Shown: positions 43,774 to 53,629 of the stretch, piece after piece | How the letters are laid out: each line of letters begins with the position of its first letter | How positions within the stretch are numbered: the stretch's first letter is position 1 | Assembly (NCBI GenBank): GCA_947259885.1 | Contig: CAMYNW010000016.1 | Span: 1-64,000 of the forward strand | DNA: 64,000 nucleotides | Reading direction: 5' to 3' | DNA from: an uncultured Gammaproteobacteria bacterium | GTDB lineage: Bacteria; Pseudomonadota; Gammaproteobacteria; Arenicellales; Poriferihabitantaceae | The notes under the pieces: model-generated | Database searches by the model: none | Told to the model about the DNA's origin: nothing | Seen by the model: only the letters and a program-made list of their open reading frames with translations | Position numbers and translations under genes: made by a program

Positions 43774-44904
43774 CTAATTTCCGACTTCAAAACGAGCAAA
43801 TAACCCGCTCTCATGAGCCTTGAAAGGTACTTCTCGACCCTGATACTGAACAGTTACACCCTCAGCGCTACCAATAAACACCGAATATGGCGGCTGCCCC
43901 TGGAGACGAATATCTTCACCTCGATTTACAGTTCGATAGATTAACCGCTCCCCTGTGGCATCTCTGACATCGATCCAAGATTCTTTCTCTACTTTAAACA
44001 CAATCTTACGGTCGCCGCTTTCTGACGCTGTTGTCGATTGTTGTTGAGACGGCTGCACTTCGATTGTTTCTACTTTGATCTGCTGCGTGGTAGATGAACT
44101 TTGCGCTACAGAGGTAGCGTTATTTACACTATTTTGAGAGTTTGCACTCGTATCCCCACTTTCACCGGTCTGGCCAGATTCCAATGCAGCCGCTTCGGAG
44201 TCTGCCTCGGGCTCCTCTTTTAACTGATAGATCAAGTTTGGCCTCGATAACGGCAGGTCTGCAATTGATACTTCGTAACCTCTGGTGTTGATTTCGACTG
44301 TCTCCTGATCCCCAGCAAAGTTTGGAACTGGTAATGCAAGCACGGACTCTGTTTGCTGCGCAGTTAAGGATTTAGTTGCGCTTTCATTCGCCAGCTGCTG
44401 CTGATCTTCGACAACAGGTACCATGCTTTCGGGCAGCTCTTTATTTGAAAAATTATCGATCCCAATATTGATCCACTTACCTATGGAAATCTCCGGGTGT
44501 TGCCAAAACCAGATTGCGCCTAAAACCACAAGCAGCAGTCCTGCAAATAATAAAGCCACTCTTTGGCGAGATCGTTCGTCACTTCCGTGTGACCCGCGGT
44601 GTCCAGGTTCCAGGAGATTGTCCCGCGCACCGCCAGAAAGTTCGGCCCGATGAACCTGGACGGAGTCTTCTATTTGTATCTGCAGTAGCTGGGAATAGCT
44701 GCGCCAATAACCCATGACATACGTTTTACCCGGAAGATTATCGTAATCATCCTCCTCGATCGCTTCTATCTGGCGCTCAGACAAGCGCAGAGCGCGCGCT
44801 ACATCTTGGATCGACCAACCATATTCCTGTCTTCTAGCCTTAAGCAGCGAGCCGGGCGAGGGTATCCCTAGATTTACGATATCAATTTCTGTAATCCTGC
44901 TCAT
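43774..44904 (-). CDS. rodZ: cell-shape protein RodZ
   Basis: A 376-residue membrane protein linking MreB to the elongation machinery. The cytoplasmic N-terminus is a Cro/C1-type helix-turn-helix (GSLLKARRQEYGWSIQDVARAL). It ends in LPGKTYVMGYWRSYSQLL, which is characteristic of RodZ. One membrane helix lies near residues 115-133. A low-complexity Ser/Gln/Glu-rich periplasmic linker leads to the C-terminal DUF4115 domain (SWIDVRDATGERLIYRTVNRGE). It overlaps pilW by 4 bases and precedes hisS. Confidence 0.95.
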   Translation of the reverse strand: MSRITEIDIVNLGIPSPGSLLKARRQEYGWSIQDVARALRLSERQIEAIEEDDYDNLPGKTYVMGYWRSYSQLLQIQIEDSVQVHRAELSGGARDNLLEPGHRGSHGSDERSRQRVALLFAGLLLVVLGAIWFWQHPEISIGKWINIGIDNFSNKELPESMVPVVEDQQQLANESATKSLTAQQTESVLALPVPNFAGDQETVEINTRGYEVSIADLPLSRPNLIYQLKEEPEADSEAAALESGQTGESGDTSANSQNSVNNATSVAQSSSTTQQIKVETIEVQPSQQQSTTASESGDRKIVFKVEKESWIDVRDATGERLIYRTVNRGEDIRLQGQPPYSVFIGSAEGVTVQYQGREVPFKAHESGLFARFEVGN

Positions 44905-45671
44905 CCGTTGGTGAGCAAGGACCTAAATTTTTCGAGTTCCGAGGAGGTTGGATATGACCGTCGCAATTCCTTTGCGTATTGGCGTGCTTTTTCTTTGTCA
45001 CCCAGTTCCAGTTCCGTGTTAACACCAAGAACTAAAATTTTTTCCGACAAAACACCAGAGGCGATAAAGCGTTCGATAAACGCTCGAGCAGAAAGGTAAT
45101 TTTGTTCCTGAAATGAGATTTCAGCCATTGGCTGCAGCGCTTGATGGAGAGTCGGCGAAACAATTAATACTGCACGAAAATGCTTCTTTGCCTCAGCCAT
45201 ATCGTCCTGCTCAAAATTACAGACCCCAAGGCCAAGTTGGGTATTAGTAGCCAACCGGTTATCGGCTCGTGATTCTACACGCTTTAAAACATCAATCCCT
45301 TTCTGGATTTCGCCATTTTGACAAAGGTATGTGCCGTAATCATTTACTGCCAAGAAATTATTTGCATCTATCCCAACGGCCTTTGAAAATAACTTTTTTG
45401 CGTCTTCAGTGTATCCACTTTGCGCCATCAGCAGGCCCTTACCATGATAGGCATTGGCGGACTGTGGGTCTATCGATATCGCCAGATCAAATTCTTCTCT
45501 TGCAGTCTTAAACTGCCCGCGGCGAAGATAGTCTAACCCCAAATCAACATGAGCCTGGGCCCGTTTATCAGGTTTCCATTTTTCAGGCTGACTCGGAAGG
45601 GAACCAGTAGTAGTACAAGCGCTTAATGCCACTACGACTGCGCTTAGAACAACACCCCTGAAATTTATCAT
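44901..45671 (-). CDS. pilW: type IV pilus biogenesis lipoprotein PilW/PilF
   Basis: A 256-residue lipoprotein with lipobox VVALSACTT (cysteine about residue 19). Six TPR units follow, including [22 protein letters not shown] and [23 protein letters not shown]. PilF/PilW is the pilotin that helps the secretin PilQ assemble in the outer membrane. Both its ends overlap neighbours by 4 bases (rlmN before, rodZ after), showing tight coupling. No other pilus gene lies in the window; the call rests on sequence plus conserved place. Confidence 0.92.
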   Translation of the reverse strand: MINFRGVVLSAVVVALSACTTTGSLPSQPEKWKPDKRAQAHVDLGLDYLRRGQFKTAREEFDLAISIDPQSANAYHGKGLLMAQSGYTEDAKKLFSKAVGIDANNFLAVNDYGTYLCQNGEIQKGIDVLKRVESRADNRLATNTQLGLGVCNFEQDDMAEAKKHFRAVLIVSPTLHQALQPMAEISFQEQNYLSARAFIERFIASGVLSEKILVLGVNTELELGDKEKARQYAKELRRSYPTSSELEKFRSLLTNG

Positions 45672-46807
45672 GACAACATTACCCTTTGAGAATCGCGAGC
45701 CATCCGTTCAGAACGTCGTGTACGGTCGATGAACTCGCCAGCCAGTTGACCACACGCCGCCTCGATATCGTCTCCCCGCGTTTTTCTTATCACGGTAAAA
45801 ATATCGCGCGACAAAAGTTCATCTCGAAATCTATTGATGGCGCTAGTGTTACTGCGCCTATATGGAATCCCACTAAAGGGATTAAATGGAATCAAATTCA
45901 CCTTGGCGGGCACATAACGAAGAATTTTTGCCAACTGTACCGCGTGCGAGGGACTATCATTTACCCCGTCTAACATGACGTACTCAAAGGTTACCCGCTG
46001 GCGACCACTGCCAGCGACATATCGTTTGCAGGCTGCGAGTAGCTCCTTGATTGGATACTTGCGGTTAAGAGGCACCAGTTCATCACGAAGACAATCGTCA
46101 GGCGCATGCAGAGAAACTGCAAGACTGACCGGGCAGATTTGCGCCAATCTATCAATTGCCGGCACCATTCCAGCAGTACTTAAGGTTACTCTGCGCCGCG
46201 ACAATCCAAAACTATAGTCGTCCATCATTAATCGCATCGCGGATACGACGTTGTCAAAATTTATGAGCGGCTCACCCATGCCCATCATGACGACATTAGT
46301 GACAGGTCTGCGGTGATCAGAGGGATTTTTTGAATCTGCTGTGGAATACCCACTTTTCTCTAACGCATCATTAGCAATCCATAGCTGGGCGATTATTTCG
46401 TCCACCTCAAGGTTACGACTATACCCCTGTCTCGCAGTTGCACAGAAAGTGCAGTTAAGACTACAACCAACCTGGGAAGACACACATAAGGTACCGCGGT
46501 CGTCCTCTGGAATAAAAACGGTTTCAATACAATTGCCATCCCGTAATCGGAGTAGCCACTTACAGGTTCCGTCAGTAGAGGTTTGCTGACTGACAATCTC
46601 AGGTAAATTGCAACAAGTAGTATCACCAAGACGCTGTCGCAGCACCTTACTTAGATCGGTCATACCGTCAACTTTTGTAATCTTACGCTGGTAAATCCAT
46701 TGCAGAACTTGCTGCGTACGAAAACGCTTTTCCCCCATGTCCGTGAAGAATGCGTCCATTGCCAGCCGGTCCATGGACATTAAATTTATGGGGGCGTTCT
46801 GCATCAC
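45668..46807 (-). CDS. rlmN: 23S rRNA (A2503)/tRNA (A37) C2-methyltransferase RlmN
   Basis: A 379-residue radical SAM enzyme that methylates C2 of A2503 in 23S rRNA and A37 in some tRNAs. The iron-sulfur cluster CxxxCxxC lies in [14 protein letters not shown]. The SAM-binding [12 protein letters not shown] and [10 protein letters not shown] segments and the conserved SLHAPDD are all present. The second catalytic cysteine is expected near the C-terminus (IEAACGQL). It overlaps pilW by 4 bases and follows ndk by 35 bases. Confidence 0.96.
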   Translation of the reverse strand: MMQNAPINLMSMDRLAMDAFFTDMGEKRFRTQQVLQWIYQRKITKVDGMTDLSKVLRQRLGDTTCCNLPEIVSQQTSTDGTCKWLLRLRDGNCIETVFIPEDDRGTLCVSSQVGCSLNCTFCATARQGYSRNLEVDEIIAQLWIANDALEKSGYSTADSKNPSDHRRPVTNVVMMGMGEPLINFDNVVSAMRLMMDDYSFGLSRRRVTLSTAGMVPAIDRLAQICPVSLAVSLHAPDDCLRDELVPLNRKYPIKELLAACKRYVAGSGRQRVTFEYVMLDGVNDSPSHAVQLAKILRYVPAKVNLIPFNPFSGIPYRRSNTSAINRFRDELLSRDIFTVIRKTRGDDIEAACGQLAGEFIDRTRRSERMARDSQRVMLS

Positions 46808-46842
46808 TCAATCAGCCGCAGCTAAGGAATTCAATTTATCCG

Positions 46843-47274
46843 TTATCGGGTTCGGGGACAAATCTGATCCTGCCTAAAAAAGAATCCAATTTCCTCTGCA
46901 GCGGTTTCAGGCGCATCAGAACCATGCACTGCATTTTCGTCTACGGTCTCGGCAAAATCAGCACGAATTGTGCCCATTGCGGCTTCTGCTGGATTGGTAG
47001 CCCCCATTACTTCCCGATTTTTCGCAATAGCGTCCTCACCTTCAAGCACCTGCACCATAACAGGTCCAGAAATCATGAACTCCACCAGGTCATTGTAAAA
47101 CGGGCGCTCTTTGTGAACAGCATAAAACTCACCAGCTTGTTCCCGGGTCAGATGCACCATCCGCGCAGCAATAATTTTCAGACCCGCATCTTCAAATCGC
47201 TGATAAATTTTTCCAATCAGGTTCTTGCTCACCGCGTCCGGTTTGACAATGGAAAAGGTTCGCTCTATAGCCAT
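46843..47274 (-). CDS. ndk: nucleoside diphosphate kinase
   Basis: A 143-residue kinase that balances nucleoside triphosphates. It begins [14 protein letters not shown], has the family segments [16 protein letters not shown] and [14 protein letters not shown], and the phosphohistidine is in NAVHGSDA. Length is typical of the bacterial tetrameric form. It is the first gene of the long leftward block down to der and follows mtaB by about 80 bases, so it may have its own promoter there. Confidence 0.97.
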   Translation of the reverse strand: MAIERTFSIVKPDAVSKNLIGKIYQRFEDAGLKIIAARMVHLTREQAGEFYAVHKERPFYNDLVEFMISGPVMVQVLEGEDAIAKNREVMGATNPAEAAMGTIRADFAETVDENAVHGSDAPETAAEEIGFFFRQDQICPRTR

Positions 47275-47355
47275 TAATAACTCCAGTTAGAAGGGTTTGA
47301 TTTTCGAACCTGAGGCAGTCCGAAAAGGATAAAAATGCGCCGCCGATTGTACCCT

Positions 47356-48735
47356 TTAGGTCGACCTGCGGGCAATCAGGGAATCCTTGCCAAATCCAGT
47401 AATTTCAACATTTTGCCAGCCATTCGAGTCACTCTCAGCGCTTTCGAGAAACACCGTAAAGTAATTCGCCGCACGGGCTCTCAACATCTCGCCATTTGCA
47501 TCAGACGCAGCGTCTTCCAGCAGTACGCGCTGGGTTGTTCCCACAAGACGTTGTGCAACTTCTCGCCAAACCTTCCTTCCCGCTGCTCTAATCTGTTGGG
47601 CGCGCAATTTTTTCACCGGGGCCAGGACCTGCCTTGGGATCCTCGCCGCAGGCGTACCAGGCCTTTGGGAATAACTGAACACGTGGGGAAACGGTACCTC
47701 TAGTTCATGCACGGCGGCCAGTGTTTGGGCGAAATGCGCGTCAGATTCTGTCGGGAATCCAACCATGACGTCCGCACTCAGAATTAATTCAGGAATTGAT
47801 TTCCTTATCGCTCCGATTCGTTCATAAAGTACATCTCGAGTCGCGCGTCGCTTCATCCTCTTCAATATCAGAGTATTACCACTCTGCAGAGACAGGTGAA
47901 GCTGCGGACATATCATATGATCATCCGTCATACAGTTAATCAGCCGGTCAGAAATGTGAGCAGGATCAATTGAGCTCAGACGCAGCCGAAAGTCACCAGG
48001 CAACTCTCGGAGCTCATGCAGCAGCGCTGCCAAGTCAAAATCGCCAGCAAAATCGCTACCGTAAGATCCAATATCTACACCACAAAGTACGATTTCTCGG
48101 TAGCCATTGAGTACAAGTCGCTCGACTTGACGTTTAATCAGGGTGGGCGCAAACGATCTGTTAGGCCCTCTAGCAGTATGAATAATGCAGAATGTGCAAC
48201 CCTGATCGCAACCTTGTTGAATTTGCACAAATGCGCGGGTCCTGCCTTCAAAACCACTAACTAGTTGGTCAGGTAGACTGATTTCTGTATCTACATCGTT
48301 CACCATAACCGGAGGTAGCTCGCCTGCATAGAGAGATTCCAGCAATGCAGGTATATCCAGTTTTCTGCTATTTCCCACCACCAAATCAACGCCTGGAATG
48401 CGCGCGCAAGCCTCCGGGTCGACCTGAGCATAACAACCTGTAACAACCACCCAAGCGTCTGGATTTGCTCGAATTGCACGTCGCACTTGTTGTCTCGCCT
48501 GACGGTCCGCTTCTGCGGTAACTGTGCAGGTATTTATCAAAAACACGTCGGCAGATTCAGTGCGCTGCACGCGCCGATAAGCCATATCAGATAGTTTCTG
48601 CGACAGTAACTCTGATTCAAATGCGTTGACCTTGCAGCCCATGGTGGCAATCGCCACCGTCTTGGACAACTTAAGGGGCTGTTTGGAATCGCTGCAGTGA
48701 CTTAAACTTGGCGGATCAACATTTACAGAGTTCAT
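47356..48735 (-). CDS. mtaB: tRNA t6A37 methylthiotransferase MtaB
   Basis: A 459-residue radical SAM methylthiotransferase. The N-terminal domain has three cluster cysteines in TMGCKVNAFESE, LINTCTVTAEAD and VTGCYAQ. The radical SAM CxxxCxxC is in GCDQGCTFCIIHTARGPNRS. A C-terminal TRAM-like region follows. The GCKVNxFES form separates MtaB from MiaB (GCQMN), so the predicted product is ms2t6A37 in tRNA. The first 25 residues lack family similarity, so the start may be downstream. It is leftward and probably a single gene ahead of ndk. Confidence 0.9.
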   Translation of the reverse strand: MNSVNVDPPSLSHCSDSKQPLKLSKTVAIATMGCKVNAFESELLSQKLSDMAYRRVQRTESADVFLINTCTVTAEADRQARQQVRRAIRANPDAWVVVTGCYAQVDPEACARIPGVDLVVGNSRKLDIPALLESLYAGELPPVMVNDVDTEISLPDQLVSGFEGRTRAFVQIQQGCDQGCTFCIIHTARGPNRSFAPTLIKRQVERLVLNGYREIVLCGVDIGSYGSDFAGDFDLAALLHELRELPGDFRLRLSSIDPAHISDRLINCMTDDHMICPQLHLSLQSGNTLILKRMKRRATRDVLYERIGAIRKSIPELILSADVMVGFPTESDAHFAQTLAAVHELEVPFPHVFSYSQRPGTPAARIPRQVLAPVKKLRAQQIRAAGRKVWREVAQRLVGTTQRVLLEDAASDANGEMLRARAANYFTVFLESAESDSNGWQNVEITGFGKDSLIARRST

Positions 48736-48844
48736 TGGATTACATCCGCGCGAAGTGACCCTAGAAGGTGGGTTTTTAGCTATTTCGACAGTGTGACTGC
48801 GGCGCTGTATGTCCTACTGCAAGTGATACAGCCGGGAGGTGTGT

Positions 48845-49171
48845 TTAATTTACAGTAAAGCTCTCACCACATCCACACTGCTCGGTGACATTGGGATTGT
48901 TGAAATGAAATGCAGACGACAATCCGTCTTCGACATAATCAATCTGTGTTCCATTAAGGAATTCAAGGTGCTCATTGTTTACGATGACTTTTACTCCATT
49001 CGTCTCAAATACCTGATCCCCAGCGGTCAATGTGTCCGCATAGTCTAGGATATATGCGAAACCGGAGCACCCAGCGTTTTTCACCCCAAACTTCAACCCC
49101 TCATCACTTCCACGAGCCTGCAATTGAGACCGCACCCGCTTGGCAGCTGATTCTGTTAGTGTAATAGGCAT
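48845..49171 (-). CDS. iscA: iron-sulfur cluster assembly protein IscA
   Basis: A 108-residue A-type carrier from ATG 49171 (MPITLTESAAKRV); the frame reaches 49216 with a non-family extension. The three cluster-binding cysteines are in NAGCSGFAY and the C-terminal QCGCGESF. The spacing and the GESF ending resemble IscA more than ErpA. It carries iron or Fe-S clusters to apoproteins. It is not beside the isc operon, so it could alternatively be the sole A-type carrier. The unusual isolated location leaves the subfamily call slightly open. Confidence 0.85.
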   Translation of the reverse strand: MPITLTESAAKRVRSQLQARGSDEGLKFGVKNAGCSGFAYILDYADTLTAGDQVFETNGVKVIVNNEHLEFLNGTQIDYVEDGLSSAFHFNNPNVTEQCGCGESFTVN

Positions 49172-49427
49172 TAATCTATATTTTTCAGAGGGATAAAACG
49201 ATAATGTAAGTGACATGAAGTGCTTATTTCACTTCCCAATTCCAAGCAAATTATACCATCTTGGGCTCAAGCAGCCACCTTTGGTTTAAATGTGACTTAA
49301 ATCCTAAATTTTCAAGTGCTTGGATTTGAAAAAGCTGCGTTAAAAACGCGCGTGCAACGCTGACACTATACAGATCCGTCTTAATGCGCGTTCAATTCAG
49401 CGAGATGACAAATCGCCTGGCAGGCAA

Positions 49428-49868
49428 TTAGTGGGAATTTAGCTGAGATAACCCATACATCGGCCATAAGATCTTCTGTTCATCCCGATTCCTAACAACT
49501 AGCAGATGGTCCAGTCTGATAATGATACTTTTAAGCTCTGAAATATTTTCCAGCCGACTAGCAGGTCGCTGATTTAAATAATTTGCAATGCGCTGATTTA
49601 GCCCCTGGGTATACTGTTGGAAGCGAAGGAACTGCTGACTCCGAGGATCATCCTTCAGTGCGTGATTTAGGTAAACATAAAGTTCCAAACTCACTATTTT
49701 TAAGTACTTTTTTATGGCCAGCTTGTAAGCCTCGAACTCAATATCGAATTGACCAAGGTTTTGTTTCGATAGCCATAAAAAAGCAATCCTTCCCTGATGT
49801 CGAGCCATCTTTAACTCGTCCTTAATACAGGTTGGTAAGGTGGGATCAAAAGGCACGGGATTTGCCAT
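49428..49868 (-). CDS. small alpha-helical protein, possibly hemerythrin-like
   Basis: A 146-residue protein from ATG 49868 (MANPVPFDP); the frame extends to 49925. The predicted fold is a helical bundle. RDEQKILWPMY near the C-terminus resembles the REExxLFPxY helix of hemerythrin-like proteins, and other histidines occur in YVYLNHALKDD and IRLDHLLV. The full ligand set is not convincing, so this is only a suggestion. It has no signal peptide or membrane segment. It is divergent from the spermidine-synthase-like gene and sits alone. Function is unknown. Confidence 0.65.
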   Translation of the reverse strand: MANPVPFDPTLPTCIKDELKMARHQGRIAFLWLSKQNLGQFDIEFEAYKLAIKKYLKIVSLELYVYLNHALKDDPRSQQFLRFQQYTQGLNQRIANYLNQRPASRLENISELKSIIIRLDHLLVVRNRDEQKILWPMYGLSQLNSH

Positions 49869-50088
49869 AAACCGAAAACTTCTATGCTTCCCATGGCTAG
49901 AGCCTGTGGCTGATTGGGCCAGCATTTATTAGTTTCTCCGATAGTTATTTACAGTCACTATTATCTTCACAAGTCCTGAACAGAAAATGAGATTTGACTG
50001 AATAACGGCTGAATAAATCGGCTAGAATACCGGCCTTTATCGACCCGCCGAACTCACGGAACCCGGTCAAACCCACCCAAAGATCTCT

Positions 50089-52515
50089 ATGAACACAAAA
50101 CCTTTCGGCGTTTTTAGCATAGCGCTGGCCTCCCTATTGCTGGAACTCGTGCTGATCAGGGTCTTCGATGTTCTTTGGTACCCCAATATGGCCTATATGA
50201 TCATAACCTTGGCGGTTTTCTCATTTGGTCTGGCGGGTGTATTCCTCTCTCTGTGGCCGATTAAGCTGACGGATCGAACCTGGATCTGGCTAGCTATGGC
50301 TACCGCGCTGATGGCCGTAGCAACTCTGATCTTTCTTCCGATAATTAATCGACTGCCATTTGATTACCAGCAGCTTACTGGCGATCAAATGGCCACAACC
50401 GCTAGGAATTTTTTCTTAATTTATCTCGCGATCTGTGGCCCGTTCTTCCTTGCAGGTTTCACCCTGTCGCTGGTGTTTTCGCACTACGCAAGCCAGATAA
50501 GAAGATTGTATTTTTTTGATCTGATAGGCGCGGCGCTTGGCAGTATCTTACTGATCCCACTATTACCGATGCTCGGCACGGTTGGGGTACTTTGGGTGGT
50601 GGCAGGATTCTCACTTCTGTCCTCGGCTTTCTTTGCCGGCACCAGACTATGGGGCCGGGTGGCACTATTGGCAGCGATTGCTTTGACCATCGTACCGTTT
50701 ACCTGGGACCAGATACAAACCTTCTCACCTCATATGGATAAGCGGAATTTCCGCTCTTTGCAGGGCGCGCTAGAAGGCACCTACTGGGATCCTATTTCTA
50801 AAATTGACATTATCGACTACGAGAAAGTCGGACAAGTTCAGGGACGAGATTATACTTTTAAGTGGATCGCCTATGACGGAGGTACTCAGACCAGTTACTA
50901 CTATCGTTTCGACGGTGACTACGAAGCCATCAGAAAAAGTCTGCCTGAAAATGCTCGTAGGCATTTTTGGGAAAGCTACCTGGCAATTTCTCACTACCTG
51001 AAAGCCGATACTGATGCAGAGGTTTTGATTATTGGTAGCGCCGGTGGTCAGGAAACCAAGGCCGCACTTACCTATAATGCCGCCCACGTAGATGGTATTG
51101 AGCTAGTCAGCAAAGTGGTCGATCTTGGTAAGACCGTTTATGACGACTACATTGGCGGTATCATGAACGATTCGCGAGCAAATATTCGTGCCGGAGAAGG
51201 ACGCAGCTTTCTAAGATCAAGCGATAAGAACTACGACATTATCCAGATTAACAGCAATCATACGAGTTCCAGTATCGCAGCTGGAAGTGGTGCGATGCAG
51301 TCAGCATATTTACAGACCGTTGAGGCCTACCGAGAATTCTTCAGCCACCTTGGTCAGGAAGGCATCCTGCACATCAATCATCACATCTATCCCAAGATGG
51401 TGGCCACCGCGGCACAGGCATGGGCAGACCTAGGGCGCGACAATTTCCGTGATCACGTTATGGTTTTTGAGGCTTCAGGGGAGCTGGACAATCTACCCAC
51501 GCTGCTGATCAAAATGGCGCCTTGGACCGCAGAAGAAATCGGCAAAACTCAAGACTTCCTTAAGACCTTCGATTTGGTAGTCAATCCGCTTGAACCTGAC
51601 TCTGCATTTTTAACCGATGCGTTTTTTGAACCCGATTTTCCTAGAGAATTAGCCACTAAGATTCCATACCGAGTTATTCCACCTACAGATAATCAGCCTT
51701 TCTTCAATTCGTTGCGTAAGTCCCTTGATGTCTTGCCCTTCGAAAAAGCAGACGTTTTTGTTAATTCGTCCATATCGGGTTTAATGAACTCTCAGCGTTC
51801 AACCGGGTTTCCAATAGACATCGTACACCTGTTTGTGACCGCCGGGGCCGCACTGGTGTTCGCTCTGATCTTTACCTGTGTGCCACTTATCTTTTCTAAA
51901 GCCGGAAGAGCAAGGTGGGAAGGTAAGAGCAATGTTCTGGTCTATTTCTCCTGTCTCGGGTCGGGATACATCATCCTGCAGCTGGTGTTTATACAAATAT
52001 TCATGAAACTTATCGGCTATCCTTTATATGCCTACACAACGGTAGTTTTTACCTTTCTGTTTGCTGCCGGCGTTGGCAGTCTGCTGTCCGAAAAGATGCA
52101 ACTGCTGGAAAAGCAGCGCTGGTGGGTTCCATTTATTGGGATATTCATCTCGGCTCTGCTATTGATATTTTACAAGCAGGTCCTGTTTGACCAGTTTCTT
52201 CAGTATGCAACAGGAACGCGAATAATGATCTCGGTAGCAATGATCTTCCCGCTTGCGTTCTTCTTGGGTATGCCTTTTCCACTTGGCATTCTGGCGGTTC
52301 AACACAAACCAGAAGGCACCGTGGCTTGGGCATGGGCGTTCAACGGACTGTTTACCGTTATTGGAGGCGTTTTCTGTGCAATTTTCTCGGTGTATTTTGG
52401 TTTTCAGATTACCATGTTGGTAGCGATCGCCATCTACTTGCTCGCTCTTATTGTCTATAGAGGCCTGCATAGAGGATTTTTACTTGATCGTTTGGCTGCG
52501 GAGAAAGACGTATGA
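50089..52515 (+). CDS. integral membrane spermidine-synthase-like protein
   Basis: An 808-residue protein with about seven membrane helices in residues 1-205. A soluble Rossmann methyltransferase-like domain of roughly 330 residues follows, with I-I-G-S-A-G-G-Q-E (motif I), V-D-G-I-E-L-V (motif II acidic residue) and YDIIQINSNHT. About six more helices fill the C-terminal 220 residues. The layout matches fused-transporter spermine/spermidine synthase-like proteins, whose true reaction is largely unknown. The polyamine-binding aspartates cannot be assigned with certainty. It overlaps the HAD gene by 4 bases. Confidence 0.8.
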   Translation: MNTKPFGVFSIALASLLLELVLIRVFDVLWYPNMAYMIITLAVFSFGLAGVFLSLWPIKLTDRTWIWLAMATALMAVATLIFLPIINRLPFDYQQLTGDQMATTARNFFLIYLAICGPFFLAGFTLSLVFSHYASQIRRLYFFDLIGAALGSILLIPLLPMLGTVGVLWVVAGFSLLSSAFFAGTRLWGRVALLAAIALTIVPFTWDQIQTFSPHMDKRNFRSLQGALEGTYWDPISKIDIIDYEKVGQVQGRDYTFKWIAYDGGTQTSYYYRFDGDYEAIRKSLPENARRHFWESYLAISHYLKADTDAEVLIIGSAGGQETKAALTYNAAHVDGIELVSKVVDLGKTVYDDYIGGIMNDSRANIRAGEGRSFLRSSDKNYDIIQINSNHTSSSIAAGSGAMQSAYLQTVEAYREFFSHLGQEGILHINHHIYPKMVATAAQAWADLGRDNFRDHVMVFEASGELDNLPTLLIKMAPWTAEEIGKTQDFLKTFDLVVNPLEPDSAFLTDAFFEPDFPRELATKIPYRVIPPTDNQPFFNSLRKSLDVLPFEKADVFVNSSISGLMNSQRSTGFPIDIVHLFVTAGAALVFALIFTCVPLIFSKAGRARWEGKSNVLVYFSCLGSGYIILQLVFIQIFMKLIGYPLYAYTTVVFTFLFAAGVGSLLSEKMQLLEKQRWWVPFIGIFISALLLIFYKQVLFDQFLQYATGTRIMISVAMIFPLAFFLGMPFPLGILAVQHKPEGTVAWAWAFNGLFTVIGGVFCAIFSVYFGFQITMLVAIAIYLLALIVYRGLHRGFLLDRLAAEKDV

Positions 52516-53189
52516 CTCAGGAAACAGCTGTTACCTCTGTATTGTTTGATGTGGATGGTCTGCTGCTTAACACCGAGATTGTTTACACAAAAGTAACTCA
52601 GAAAATAGCGGCACGGTTCGGTAAAACTTTCGACTGGTCAATAAAAGCCAATATGATTGGCAGGGCAGAAACAGAATCTGCTCGCTACCTGGTGGACACA
52701 CTTGATCTACCGATAAGCGCTGAAGATTATCTTGAAGAGAGAAATGATATGTTGCGTAAGGGCCTGGCGAAATGCGACGCAATGTCTGGCGCTGAAGCCT
52801 TAGTGCGCCACTTAAAGAAAGAAAACGTTCCAATTGCGGTAGCCACCAGTTCAACCACCGAATTATTCGAAATTAAAAAATCTCGGCACACCGAGTGGTT
52901 TTCACTTTTCGATGTCACTGTGACCGGAGATGATTCTGACGTAACCAGGGCCAAGCCTGCCCCTGACATTTTTTTAACTGCTGCCTGTCGGCTTGGTACC
53001 GAGCCACAAGAAACCATGGTATTCGAAGACGCACCCTCCGGTTTAGCAGCAGGCATCACCGCAGGCATGCGGGTCATCGTGGTTCCAGACCCAAATATGG
53101 ATCGCGCCCGCTACCAGGGAGCAACAGAAATTCTGAATAGTCTCGAAGATTTCAAGCCAGAACGCTACGCACTGCCAGCATATAAGTAA
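52512..53189 (+). CDS. HAD-superfamily phosphatase (beta-phosphoglucomutase-like)
   Basis: A 225-residue HAD hydrolase with a small helical cap. Motif I is LFDVDGLLLNTE (nucleophile Asp13, acid/base Asp15), motif II is AVATSS, motif III lysine is in RAKPAPDIF, and motif IV is VFEDAPSG. The closest named relatives dephosphorylate sugar or nucleoside phosphates (yeast GPP1, pseudouridine 5'-phosphatase). The substrate is unknown. Its ATG overlaps the stop of the preceding membrane-protein gene (ATGA), so the two are translationally coupled. Confidence 0.88.
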   Translation: MTQETAVTSVLFDVDGLLLNTEIVYTKVTQKIAARFGKTFDWSIKANMIGRAETESARYLVDTLDLPISAEDYLEERNDMLRKGLAKCDAMSGAEALVRHLKKENVPIAVATSSTTELFEIKKSRHTEWFSLFDVTVTGDDSDVTRAKPAPDIFLTAACRLGTEPQETMVFEDAPSGLAAGITAGMRVIVVPDPNMDRARYQGATEILNSLEDFKPERYALPAYK

Positions 53190-53234
53190 CTCTAGCTAAA
53201 CGATGACTCCTTAGCCACTCTTTTCATCTAACAA

Positions 53235-53621
53235 ATGCCTCAGATCACGCTTGAGTACAGCGACAATTGCCTGCATGAAGGTGAGTTTGCCGGACTGTTT
53301 CGCAAAATTCACAGCGTCTTGCAGCAAACCGGTGGCATCCGCATTGAAAACTGCAAGAGTCGTGCACTGGAGCGCGAAAAATACTTTATCGCTGATGGTG
53401 ATCCTGTGCACGCATACGCCCACCTGGAAATTCGATTTATCGAGGGGCGATCCGAGGATATCCGCGAATCTGTTGGTCAGCAGTGTTTAGAACTTTTGAA
53501 AGAGTTCTTTAAAAAATCAATCAAAGTCAGGGAGATTCAAATAACCGTGGAAGTTGCCGATATAAGAAGACAGGACTACACTAAATTTCCGCCTGGCACG
53601 CTGACCCAGCAAGTTCAATAA
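53235..53621 (+). CDS. 5-carboxymethyl-2-hydroxymuconate isomerase-like (CHMI) protein
   Basis: A 128-residue tautomerase-superfamily protein. It starts MPQITLEYSDN; after removal of Met the catalytic Pro1 would be exposed, as in CHMI (HpaF). The HAYAHLEIRFIEGRS segment and the trimer-forming length match. CHMI acts in homoprotocatechuate breakdown, but no other gene of that pathway is linked, so the real substrate may differ. It follows the HAD gene by 45 bases and converges on cluster B. Confidence 0.83.
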   Translation: MPQITLEYSDNCLHEGEFAGLFRKIHSVLQQTGGIRIENCKSRALEREKYFIADGDPVHAYAHLEIRFIEGRSEDIRESVGQQCLELLKEFFKKSIKVREIQITVEVADIRRQDYTKFPPGTLTQQVQ

Positions 53622-53629
53622 AAACTAAC

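Noticed and set aside
49994..50028. TTGACT and TAGAAT as a promoter for the spermidine-synthase-like gene
   Set aside because: The spacer is 23 bases, too long for a normal sigma-70 promoter.
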